Positions 1-7,079 of a DNA stretch of 12,877 nucleotides are shown one piece after another. The DNA is taken from assembly GCA_029781465.1 (NCBI GenBank), contig JAKOWQ010000283.1:1-12877 (forward strand), written 5' to 3'. The translations under genes and the position numbers were made by a program. The DNA is from Pseudomonadota bacterium (lineage in GTDB: Bacteria > Pseudomonadota > Alphaproteobacteria > Sphingomonadales > Sphingomonadaceae). Below the pieces are notes generated by a model. The model saw only the letters and a program-made list of their open reading frames with translations. It was not told the DNA's origin and did not search any database. Each line of letters begins with the position of its first letter. The first letter of the stretch is position 1.

Positions 1-480
1 CCCAACCCCTTCCCCAAGTCGATCTTCGAGAACGGCGCCTATGGCCCGCGCATTCACGGGCTGGCTGCAAGCCGCACAGAGCTGAACGAGATCGTCGAAA
101 CCTCGCTGCGCCGCGCCGGGCTGTGGGACGAAGTCAAGGACCGCCTGTCGGACAGCGGCACCGCGCTGTCGGGCGGCCAGCAGCAGCGCCTGTGCATCGC
201 CCGGGCGATCGCGGTCGATCCCGAGGTGATCCTGATGGACGAGCCGTGCTCGGCGCTCGATCCGATCGCCACCGCGCGGATCGAGGAACTGATCGACGAG
301 CTGCGCGGCAAATATGCCATCGTCATCGTCACCCATTCGATGCAGCAGGCGGCGCGCGTATCGCAGCGCACGGCCTTCTTTCATCTTGGGCGGATGGTCG
401 AATACGGCAAGACTTCCGACATCTTCACCAACCCGCGTGAGGAAAAGACGAAGGACTATATTACCGGACGTTACGGTTAG
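1..480 (+). CDS. pstB: Phosphate ABC transporter ATP-binding protein PstB (5' end cut by window)
   Basis: The last 159 codons of the ATPase that drives the high-affinity PstSCAB phosphate importer at the inner membrane. The frame is open from base 1 to a TAG at 478-480. The ABC signature LSGGQ is encoded at 166-180, the Walker B stretch VILMDEP with the following CSALDP starts at 226, and the switch histidine lies in VTHSMQQAARVS. The C-terminus (TNPREEKTKDYITGRYG) is the typical PstB ending. Walker A and the N-terminal part lie upstream of the window. An internal GTG at 226 sits inside Walker B and is not a start. The stop is 8 nt before phoU, as expected for a pst-phoU-phoB operon. The PstB identity, rather than another ABC ATPase, rests on these motifs plus the PhoU/PhoB neighbours. 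Confidence 0.97.
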   Translation, partial: PNPFPKSIFENGAYGPRIHGLAASRTELNEIVETSLRRAGLWDEVKDRLSDSGTALSGGQQQRLCIARAIAVDPEVILMDEPCSALDPIATARIEELIDELRGKYAIVIVTHSMQQAARVSQRTAFFHLGRMVEYGKTSDIFTNPREEKTKDYITGRYG

Positions 481-488
481 GATTTGAT

Positions 489-1172
489 ATGGCTTCCGAA
501 CACACTGTCAAAGCCTTTGATGAAGACATCACCCGTCTGCGCGGCATGATCGCGGAAATGGGCGGACTGGCCGAAGTCTCGATCAACGAGGCGATGGAGG
601 CCCTGGTCCGAGGGAACAAGGAACTCGCCCAAAGCGTGGTGGGGCGCGACAAACGGATCGATTCGCTCGAAGCCGAGATCGACAAGCTGGCGGTGCGGAT
701 CATCGCCCTGCGCGCGCCCATGGCCGATGACCTGCGCGAGGTGATCGCCGCGCTCAAGATCGCGGGCGTGATCGAGCGGATCGGTGACTATGCCAAGAAC
801 ATCGCCAAGAGCGCCGACAAGATCAAGGGCCGGCGCCAGTTCGAGCCGCTCACGCTGGTTCCGGCGATGGCCGAACTGGCGAGCGAAATGGTCCACGACG
901 TACTCACCGCCTATGCCGCCCGCGATGCCGAACTGGCCCGCGAGGTGGTTGAGCGCGATGACAAGGTCGATGCCTTCTACGAAAGCATCTTCCGCAACCT
1001 TGTCAGCCACATGATGGAAAATCCCTCGACCATCTCGAGCGCCGCCCAGTTGCTGTTCGTCGCCCGCAATATCGAGCGGATCGGCGATCACGCCACCAAT
1101 GTGGCGGAAATGGTCTACTACGCCGCCACCGGCGCCTATCTCACTGACAAGGAAGACAAGAGCCAGCAATGA
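489..1172 (+). CDS. phoU: Phosphate signalling protein PhoU
   Basis: 227 aa, the usual PhoU length. PhoU is a cytoplasmic helical protein that links the Pst transporter to the PhoR/PhoB system and keeps the Pho regulon off when phosphate is plentiful. Two PhoU repeats are visible: each three-helix unit ends in the acidic metal-binding motif ERIGD, at residues 96-100 (followed by YAKN) and 196-200 (followed by HATN), almost exactly 100 residues apart. The ATG at 489 has an AGGA Shine-Dalgarno at 479-482, six bases upstream, which overlaps the pstB stop codon and suggests translational coupling. The TGA overlaps the phoB start (ATGA). The sequence looks intact. I am sure of the family; direct control of PhoR here is inferred from the family. 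Confidence 0.97.
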   Translation: MASEHTVKAFDEDITRLRGMIAEMGGLAEVSINEAMEALVRGNKELAQSVVGRDKRIDSLEAEIDKLAVRIIALRAPMADDLREVIAALKIAGVIERIGDYAKNIAKSADKIKGRRQFEPLTLVPAMAELASEMVHDVLTAYAARDAELAREVVERDDKVDAFYESIFRNLVSHMMENPSTISSAAQLLFVARNIERIGDHATNVAEMVYYAATGAYLTDKEDKSQQ

Positions 1173-1858
1173 CCGTGCCGCGCCTGTTGCTGGTCGAGGA
1201 TGACCCGGCTCTCGCCGAACTGATCGAGTTCCGCTTCAAGGCCGAGGGCTATGCGGTGACCGCGACGCCCGATGGCGACGAGGCCTTGTTGCTGGCCCAG
1301 GAAGAGGCCCCTGATCTGGTCCTGCTCGACTGGATGATCGAGGGCACCAGCGGGATCGAGGTCTGCCGCCGGTTGCGCCGGATGCAGGAAACCGCGCATG
1401 TCCCGATCGTCATGCTAACCGCGCGCGGCGCCGAGGATGACAAGATCCGCGGGCTCGATACCGGCGCCGACGACTATGTCACCAAGCCGTTTTCACCGCG
1501 CGAGCTGGTCTCGCGGGTCAATGCGATCATGCGCCGGATCCGCCCGGCGCTGGCCGGCGAAGTGCTGAGCGTGGGCGATCTTGCGCTCGATGCCAAGGCG
1601 CACAAGGCCACCCGGCGCGGGCAGATCCTCTCGCTCGGTCCGACCGAGTTCCGCCTGCTCAAATTCTTCATGGAGCATCCCGGCCGCGTATTTAGCCGCG
1701 GCCAGCTGCTCGACGCGGTCTGGGGCACTGAAAGCGATATCGAGCTGCGCACCGTGGACGTCCATATCCGCCGCCTGCGCAAGGGGATCGAGGTGCCCGG
1801 CGCGCCCGATCCGGTGCGCACCGTGCGCTCGGCGGGTTACTCGCTCGAAGCGGTCTAG
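1169..1858 (+). CDS. phoB: Phosphate regulon response regulator PhoB (OmpR/PhoB class)
   Basis: 229 aa, full length. The N-terminal receiver domain (about residues 4-120) has the acidic pair D11/D12, the phosphoacceptor D54 (LVLLDWMI), T84 (MLTAR) and K106 (VTKPF). The C-terminal winged-helix DNA-binding domain (about 130-229) has the usual LGPTEFRLL, VFSRGQLLD, RTVDVHIRRLRKGIE and VRSAGY blocks. Phosphorylated PhoB binds Pho boxes and activates phosphate-scavenging genes. The ATG overlaps the phoU stop by 4 nt, so the two are translationally coupled. The partner kinase PhoR is not in this window; in many alphaproteobacteria it lies before the pst genes. Position after pstB-phoU is what separates this call from other OmpR-class regulators. 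Confidence 0.95.
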   Translation: MTVPRLLLVEDDPALAELIEFRFKAEGYAVTATPDGDEALLLAQEEAPDLVLLDWMIEGTSGIEVCRRLRRMQETAHVPIVMLTARGAEDDKIRGLDTGADDYVTKPFSPRELVSRVNAIMRRIRPALAGEVLSVGDLALDAKAHKATRRGQILSLGPTEFRLLKFFMEHPGRVFSRGQLLDAVWGTESDIELRTVDVHIRRLRKGIEVPGAPDPVRTVRSAGYSLEAV

Positions 1859-1917
1859 CGGGTATGGCAGGTTTCAGGGCGCGGTCCGAGTGTCCGCTTT
1901 GTTGGGGGAAGCGGGTA
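1859..1917. other. Convergent gap between phoB and the dioxygenase gene
   Basis: 59 bp between two converging stop codons. I see only a weak 4-bp stem (GCGG...CCGC, near 1882-1898) followed by TTTGTT, too poor to call as a terminator. GC content begins to fall within or just after this stretch, so it may contain the left junction of the lower-GC patch. No direct repeat or attachment site is obvious. Confidence 0.5.
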
Positions 1918-2592
1918 TCAAACTCCAAACCATTCCAATCCGCCCGGCAGATCGAAAGCGGCGTAATCCACTTGCAGCACTCTTCTACTCTTGGGCGAAG
2001 TCGAAGCTTCCGATGCATGCAGTATCGGCGTCGCGTACAGCCATGCGTCACCAGCGTTCGCCAAACATGTATGAATGCCGCAGCGTTCAACAGCTTTGTC
2101 GATTTGATCTACCGCCACTCGACCCAACTTATGTGAGCCGGGAGCAACCAAAAGTGGTGCATTCGTTTCAGGTACATCGTCGAGATGCACACGAAGCGTC
2201 ACCATTTGCGCGAGCAGATTAAACGGCGGGGCTACATGGATCATCCCGCGCTTTGTCGACCATGGACCAAAGCCATTTATTTCCCGCCTTTCCTTGACGC
2301 AAATCGTCCGGTCCTGATGCCAACCCAAGCCCCAGTTGGTTTCAGATGACTTGTTGAACAGGATTGCTCGAACGGGTTTCGCCGAAGGGCCAAGCACCTT
2401 TGCCGCAATAGTTCCGACGCAACCGCCCGTTGCCAGTAGAGGTCTGAGCGCAGTGATACCATGAAGGCGCGTGCCCGCCGCCTCAAATGGGAGACCTGTA
2501 AGTGCATCCTCCAAAGCAGGCATGCAGCACTTTACGGCCCCACCGAACAGTTGGGCTCCTTCAACGCAAAAGGTGCCGATAGTCTCGCTCAT
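1918..2592 (-). CDS. Phytanoyl-CoA dioxygenase (PhyH) family Fe(II)/2-oxoglutarate oxygenase
   Basis: 224 aa from the ATG at 2592. An in-frame TTG at 2601 is the only alternative, since a TAG lies just before it. The non-haem iron ligands are visible: the HxD pair in WHQD (H92, D94) and the distal histidine in ILHAS (H192), with R203 (KSRRVLQVDY) placed to bind 2-oxoglutarate. Other family marks are VHLDDV, LLVAPGSH and the C-terminal DYAAFDLPGGLEW, so the gene is intact. Such enzymes hydroxylate small molecules using O2 and 2-oxoglutarate; the substrate cannot be told from the sequence. Sampled lines are about 52-55% GC against about 70% in flanking genes, and codon use is plainer, suggesting acquisition. 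No strong Shine-Dalgarno is seen; AGGA occurs about 25 nt before the ATG. It is co-oriented with the upstream hydrolase, 129 nt away. Confidence 0.88.
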   Translation of the reverse strand: MSETIGTFCVEGAQLFGGAVKCCMPALEDALTGLPFEAAGTRLHGITALRPLLATGGCVGTIAAKVLGPSAKPVRAILFNKSSETNWGLGWHQDRTICVKERREINGFGPWSTKRGMIHVAPPFNLLAQMVTLRVHLDDVPETNAPLLVAPGSHKLGRVAVDQIDKAVERCGIHTCLANAGDAWLYATPILHASEASTSPKSRRVLQVDYAAFDLPGGLEWFGV

Positions 2593-2696
2593 GAGCCGCA
2601 ACTAGACAACAGACCCATCCTAATGCAACGTCCGCAATGTTGTCGTGTCCGGAAAGGCAGCTCGTGTTCTCAAGAGCCAAAATCTGACATGGTTCT
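2593..2696 (-). promoter_or_regulatory. Upstream region of the dioxygenase gene
   Basis: This is the leader of the dioxygenase gene, with the same lower GC as that gene. Reading the - strand, TAGGAT (close to a -10 hexamer) lies about 25-30 nt before the ATG, but no convincing -35 sits 16-18 bp further up. A promoter is probable from the gap size but cannot be placed. Confidence 0.25.
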
Positions 2697-2722
2697 GGCC
2701 GTTGGAATTTGTCCACACGGCC
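2697..2722 (-). terminator. Hairpin at the hydrolase stop codon, possible terminator
   Basis: An inverted repeat: GGCCGT plus TGGA on one arm, TCCA plus ACGGCC on the other, with one bulged base and a 5-base loop. This gives a 10-bp stem in either strand's transcript. On the - strand it begins at the last base of the hydrolase TAG. The - strand downstream sequence lacks an immediate T run (AGAACC first, TTTT only some 15 nt later), so it is at best a weak intrinsic terminator. Read on the + strand it is followed by TAGTCTTTCTT, but no + gene ends here. Confidence 0.4.
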
Positions 2723-3600
2723 TAGTCTTTCTTCGACAGCCCCTGCAACCAGCGGATCACCTGCACTTCGAGGAAGATGCGCCGATCCGACCAGCTGTGA
2801 TCGGTGGTCGCATGAACTTCGGTGATGCGCTGGCCGCCTTGAGCGCGCACCGCCGCAACCAGTGTTTCGCTTTGCGGGGCAAGGCCATCGTCGCTGGTCA
2901 GCACCAGCAGCGGCATTTTCGCGAGGCCAGGCGCGGCTTGCAGGAAATCGAACGCCTCCCGGTTGGCGATCAGCTCGTCGGCCATCTGCTCGGGCGAGGT
3001 TCCGGCGAGCGTTTCGGCGTTGCTGGCGGCGAGTTTGACGACTTCGGGGCGGTCGCGCCCGCCCGATGCCCCCATGTTGGCGGCGGAGATCAGCCCGGCA
3101 CCGATCAGGCCGGCATCCTTGCCCCCGGTCATCGCGGTGACCCAGCCGCCCATCGAATGGCCGATCATCGCGATCTTGCCGGTATCCACTCCCAGCCGTG
3201 CGGCATTGGCCGGATCGCGCAGGAAGGCCAGCACCGCTGCGGCATCCTCGGGGTTCTGGGCGAAGTGGAAGGTGCCGCCGCTGCCCCATGAGCCGCGATA
3301 GTTGAACGTCACCACGTTCCACCCGGCGCGGCGCACCGCCTGGGCAAGATCGAGGTTCTTCTCGTTGCCCGGCCAGCCGTGGCACAGCACCAGCGTGGGA
3401 TGCGGCCCCGGACCCGCGGCGAGATAGGCCAGCGCGTTGATCTCCACCCCGCCGCTCGGCACGTGCAATACCTCGCTGCGCGCCGGGTGAGCCGGATCGG
3501 GCGCGGGGTCGGTGAAGATCGCGTGCGGGATCGGAGCCGGCCTGGCGGCAAGCGGGGCGGCTAACGCGATCAGTGCAAGCGCGGGGGCAATTCGGCGCAT
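2722..3600 (-). CDS. Exported alpha/beta hydrolase (dienelactone hydrolase/peptidase-like)
   Basis: 292 aa. Start chosen at the ATG at 3600 because an AGGGAG Shine-Dalgarno (3607-3612) sits six bases upstream and the protein then opens with a signal peptide: basic MRR, a hydrophobic alanine/leucine stretch and an AAR-like cleavage region near residues 18-20. Alpha/beta hydrolase marks follow: HGWPG (74-78, oxyanion region), nucleophile S149 in GHSMGG, acid D237 or D238 in LTSDDG, and base H268 in TTDHSWSD. These fit a serine esterase, lipase or peptidase acting in the periplasm or outside; the substrate is unknown. It lies 41 nt after dnaE2 on the same strand with no terminator between, so it may be co-transcribed with the SOS cassette. 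GC-rich like its neighbours, and intact. Confidence 0.85.
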   Translation of the reverse strand: MRRIAPALALIALAAPLAARPAPIPHAIFTDPAPDPAHPARSEVLHVPSGGVEINALAYLAAGPGPHPTLVLCHGWPGNEKNLDLAQAVRRAGWNVVTFNYRGSWGSGGTFHFAQNPEDAAAVLAFLRDPANAARLGVDTGKIAMIGHSMGGWVTAMTGGKDAGLIGAGLISAANMGASGGRDRPEVVKLAASNAETLAGTSPEQMADELIANREAFDFLQAAPGLAKMPLLVLTSDDGLAPQSETLVAAVRAQGGQRITEVHATTDHSWSDRRIFLEVQVIRWLQGLSKKD

Positions 3601-3641
3601 CGGTTTCTCCCTGTTGCGGTCCAGCCTAGTGCCATGATCGG

Positions 3642-6600
3642 CTAATGAAAATCCCGCGATTTCGGAATCACCCGGGTGCTGCGGGGATGACCGCGCGCGA
3701 CATGGTCGGCGCGGTCCACCGCCGGGGCGAGCAGATCGTCGGACAGGGCGCGCAGCGATGGCGTCGCATCGGTCAGCTGCTGGGCGATAACGTGAATCAC
3801 CTCGTCGTCGTATTCCACCCTTCCCTTCACCTCGATCAGCCGCGCGCCCATGATCACCTTGCGCTGGCGCTCCATCACGTCGGGCCAGACCACCAGATTG
3901 ACCACGCCGCTTTCGTCCTCGAGCGTGATGAAACATACCCCCTTGGCGCTGCCCGGGCGCTGCCGGATCAGCACCACGCCCGCAACCTGCACGCTTGAGC
4001 GGTACTTGCGCTGGCGCAGGTCGGCCGCGCGGATAAAGCCGCGATCGGCCAGATCGGCGCGCAGGAAGGCGAGCGGGTGGGCCTTCAGCGACAGCCGCTG
4101 GGTCTGGTAATCGGACACCACTTCCTCGGACAGCGGCATGACTGGAAGACGGGTGGCGGTAGGCTCTGCTCCCTCACCGCGCTGGCGCATCGCCGCGAAC
4201 AGCGGCAGTTCGGGCGCGGAGATCAGGCTGCGCGCATCCCACAGCGCTTGCCTGCGGGTGAGATCGAGCGAATTGAAGCAATCCGCGCTGGCCAGCCGCT
4301 CGACCAGAGCTGGTGAAAGCCCGGCCCGCTCCTGCAATTCGCGCACATCGCGAAACGGCCCGCCCGCCTCGCGCGCGGCGACGATCCGGGCAGCGGCGGC
4401 CTCGGGAAAGCCATCGACCTGACGCAGACCAAGGCGCAGGGCTGGCGGAATTGGTGGCACCTGCGGCGCGGGCAACCTCTTTGCGTTCTCTGCTTCCTCT
4501 GCGTCTCTGCGGGAACCCCCTTCTTCTTCCAGCGCATTGTCCCAGCCGCTGGCGTTCACATCGACCGGCAGCACCGCCACCCCGTGTTCGCGCGCATCGC
4601 GCACGATCTGGGCCGGGGCATAGAAGCCCATCGGCTGCGAATTGAGCAGGGCGCAGGCGAAGGCTGCCGGATAGTGGCATTTCAGCCACGACGAGACATA
4701 GACCAGCAGCGCGAAGCTGGCGGCATGGCTTTCGGGAAAGCCGTATTCGCCGAAGCCCTTGATCTGGTTGAAGCAGCGCGCGGAAAATTCCGGATCGTAG
4801 CCGCGCGCGACCATCCGCCCGACCATCAGATCCTCCAGTTCCTCAAGGTTCCCGCGGCTGCGGAAGGTCGCCATCGCTTTCCTCAGCCGGTTGGCTTCGG
4901 CGCTCGAAAATTTCGCCGCGTCGAGCGCAATCTTCATCGCCTGTTCCTGAAAGATCGGCACCCCCAGCGTGCGGCCAAGGATGCTGGTCAGCTCGTCGGG
5001 CGGGCCGTGGGCCGGACCCGGCGCGGGGATCTCCACCCGCTCGGCTCCGCGCCGCCGCTTGAGATAGGGGTGAACCATATCGCCCTGGATCGGCCCGGGC
5101 CGCACGATCGCCACCTCGATCACCAGATCGTAGAAGCAGCGCGGGCGCAGGCGGGGGAGCATGTTCATCTGTGCCCGGCTTTCGACCTGGAACACCCCGA
5201 GCGAATCCCCGCGGCACAGCATGTCGTAGACCGCCGGGTCCTCGCGCGGGACGCTGGCCAGCACCAGATCGCGGCGATGATGATCGCGCAGCAGGTCAAG
5301 GCACTTGCGGATGCAGGTCAGCATGCCCAGCGCCAGGACATCGACCTTGAGGATGCCGAGCGCATCGATGTCATCCTTGTCCCACTCGATGAAACTGCGT
5401 TCGGGCATGGCGCCGTTGCCGATCGGGACGGTCTCGATCAGCGGTCCTTCGGTGAGGATGAAGCCGCCGACGTGCTGCGAAAGGTGGCGGGGCATACCGA
5501 TCATCTGTTCGGTCAGCGCCAGAACGCGCTTGAGGTGCGGCTCAGCGACGTTCAGACCGGTCTCGGCGCCAATGTGGTGCTCCTTGATCGACCTGCCGTG
5601 CCCGCCCCAGACCGTTTTCGCCAGGGCTGCGGTCACGTCCTCGGACAGCCCCATCGCCTTGCCAACCTCGCGGATCGCCATGCGCGGGCGGTAGTGAATC
5701 ACCGTGGCGCAGAGCCCGGCGCGGTGGCGGCCATACTTTTCATAGATGTGCTGGATCACCTCTTCGCGCCGTTCGTGCTCGAAATCGACATCGATATCAG
5801 GGGGTTCGTCGCGGTCCTCGGAAATGAACCGCTCGAACAGCAGGGCATGCTCGACCGGGTTGACCGAGGTGATCCCAAGGCAGAAGCAGACCGCCGAATT
5901 GGCCGCGCTGCCGCGCCCCTGACACAGGATCGGCGGTACACGACTGCGTGCAAAATCAACCACTTCTTTGATGGTCAGAAAGTACTGCGCGAGGTTCTTC
6001 TGGCCGATCAGCGCCAGTTCTTTGCGCAGCGTCGCGGCAACCTCTTCGGGCACCCCGTGCGGATAGTGTCCCGCCGCCCCTTCCCAGGTCAGCCGGGTGA
6101 GATAGCCCTGCGCATCGAGCCCGTCGGGATAGGTCTGGCGGGGATATTCGTAGCGCAGTTCCTCAAGGCTGAAATGGCACGAATCCGCCAGATTTCGCGC
6201 CGCTTCCAGCGCATGCGGCCAGGCCGCGAACAGCCGGGCCATCTCCTCCGGCCCCTTGAGATGCCGTTCGGCATTGCCCTCAAGCAGATGCCCGGCCGCG
6301 GCAACGGTGGTCTTGTGGCGGATCGCCGTCATAACATCGTGCAAGGGACGGCGCTGAGGGGCATGATAGAGCGGCAGGTTGGTGGCCAGGATCGCCAGAC
6401 CATGCTGGCGCGCCAGGGCATCGAGCGCGTTGATCCGGGCCAGATCGTCCCCGCCGTAGAGGTAGCTCGCGGCCAGGTGGCGCAGCGTGGGAAGCCGGGC
6501 GGCAAGATGCGGGAGAAGCCCGGAAAGCGGGGCTTGCAGAGCCTGTTCGCGCCGGGAACCATCGAGCGCAACCACATTGCCCGCCCCCGCGATGGTGAAT

Positions 6601-7079
6601 TGCGCCTCCAGATCGCGCGGCGGCACCAGCACCAGGTGCACGCCCTGGCTGTGCCCGGCCAGCATGGCGAGCGAGATGTCGCAGACACCCTTGTCCTGCC
6701 ACGCGCCCTCCAGCGTCGCCATCCGTCCGGCCGAGATCAGACGGCTGAGGCGACCATAGGCGGCCCTGTCGCCCGGATAGGCGAGGAATTCCAACCCCTC
6801 GGCGGTCTCGATCCGGCAACCGATCACCGGGCGCAGCCCCAGCGCCCGCGCCTCGGTATGGAGCCGCACCACCCCGGCCAGACTGTTGGCATCGGCGATC
6901 CCCAGCGCATCGTAACCCAGCGCCCGGGCTCGCGCGGCCAGATCCACCGCATCCGAAGCCCCGCGCAGAAAGGAAAAGCAGCTCACCAGCCCGAGTTCGA
7001 CGAACGGTGCGCGCCGCGGCGGCGGCAGAGGCGCGCCATCGGCATGGCGGCGCGGCGGGGTGAGCGGGGTTTCAGGCAT
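3642..7079 (-). CDS. dnaE2: Error-prone DNA polymerase DnaE2 (ImuC)
   Basis: 1145 aa, a C-family DNA polymerase that extends past lesions together with ImuA and ImuB and causes damage-induced mutation. The start is the ATG at 7079, overlapping the imuB stop by 8 nt, with AGGGG (7084-7088) four bases upstream; a longer open frame to 7304 merely overlaps imuB. The polymerase aspartates are D428 and D430 (PDIDVDF) and D580 (GILKVDVLALGML). Other blocks are QGRGSAANSAVCFCLGIT, QHVGGFILT, IVRPGPIQGDMVHPYLKRR, GFGEYGFPESHAASFA, and a C-terminal OB fold (about 1030-1100) ending in IPKSRDFH. The N-terminal PHP domain (from about 26) lacks the usual metal histidines: GLVS replaces HxHS, and ADAN replaces TDHG. 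Residues about 851-878 are an unusual repeat-derived insert, described separately. No proofreading exonuclease is seen. Confidence 0.97.
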   Translation of the reverse strand: MPETPLTPPRRHADGAPLPPPRRAPFVELGLVSCFSFLRGASDAVDLAARARALGYDALGIADANSLAGVVRLHTEARALGLRPVIGCRIETAEGLEFLAYPGDRAAYGRLSRLISAGRMATLEGAWQDKGVCDISLAMLAGHSQGVHLVLVPPRDLEAQFTIAGAGNVVALDGSRREQALQAPLSGLLPHLAARLPTLRHLAASYLYGGDDLARINALDALARQHGLAILATNLPLYHAPQRRPLHDVMTAIRHKTTVAAAGHLLEGNAERHLKGPEEMARLFAAWPHALEAARNLADSCHFSLEELRYEYPRQTYPDGLDAQGYLTRLTWEGAAGHYPHGVPEEVAATLRKELALIGQKNLAQYFLTIKEVVDFARSRVPPILCQGRGSAANSAVCFCLGITSVNPVEHALLFERFISEDRDEPPDIDVDFEHERREEVIQHIYEKYGRHRAGLCATVIHYRPRMAIREVGKAMGLSEDVTAALAKTVWGGHGRSIKEHHIGAETGLNVAEPHLKRVLALTEQMIGMPRHLSQHVGGFILTEGPLIETVPIGNGAMPERSFIEWDKDDIDALGILKVDVLALGMLTCIRKCLDLLRDHHRRDLVLASVPREDPAVYDMLCRGDSLGVFQVESRAQMNMLPRLRPRCFYDLVIEVAIVRPGPIQGDMVHPYLKRRRGAERVEIPAPGPAHGPPDELTSILGRTLGVPIFQEQAMKIALDAAKFSSAEANRLRKAMATFRSRGNLEELEDLMVGRMVARGYDPEFSARCFNQIKGFGEYGFPESHAASFALLVYVSSWLKCHYPAAFACALLNSQPMGFYAPAQIVRDAREHGVAVLPVDVNASGWDNALEEEGGSRRDAEEAENAKRLPAPQVPPIPPALRLGLRQVDGFPEAAAARIVAAREAGGPFRDVRELQERAGLSPALVERLASADCFNSLDLTRRQALWDARSLISAPELPLFAAMRQRGEGAEPTATRLPVMPLSEEVVSDYQTQRLSLKAHPLAFLRADLADRGFIRAADLRQRKYRSSVQVAGVVLIRQRPGSAKGVCFITLEDESGVVNLVVWPDVMERQRKVIMGARLIEVKGRVEYDDEVIHVIAQQLTDATPSLRALSDDLLAPAVDRADHVARGHPRSTRVIPKSRDFH
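4470..4530 (-). repeat. TCTCTGCG-type repeat inserted in frame in dnaE2
   Basis: On the + strand, 4476-4514 reads as imperfect tandem copies of a short unit: TTTGCGTTC, TCTGCTTCC, TCTGCGTC, TCTGCGGG. It is poorer in GC than the gene around it and is followed by CCCCC and TTCTTCTTCC. In DnaE2 it encodes EEEGGSRRDAEEAENAKR (residues 851-868), and a proline-rich run follows (PAPQVPPIPP, 870-879). It falls between WDNAL and the conserved ALRLGLRQVDGF, a place where family members usually have a short, variable linker. From memory, very similar repeats are scattered between genes in many bacteria; here one is read through as protein. The frame is kept, so the polymerase is probably functional. Confidence 0.6.

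Noticed and set aside
2461..3291. 276-codon + strand frame spanning the dioxygenase leader and hydrolase
   Set aside because: It crosses two unrelated regions and lies opposite the hydrolase with its intact catalytic triad; its product shows no recognisable domain.
3648..3661. Small inverted repeat AAATC-CCGC-GATTT near the dnaE2 stop as a terminator
   Set aside because: The stem is only 5 bp and AT-rich, it lies inside the last codons of dnaE2, and no T run follows on the - strand.
3601..3936. N-terminal extension of the hydrolase frame into the end of dnaE2
   Set aside because: The added residues are basic and domain-free and overlap the DnaE2 OB fold. The start at 3600 has a good Shine-Dalgarno and exposes a signal peptide.
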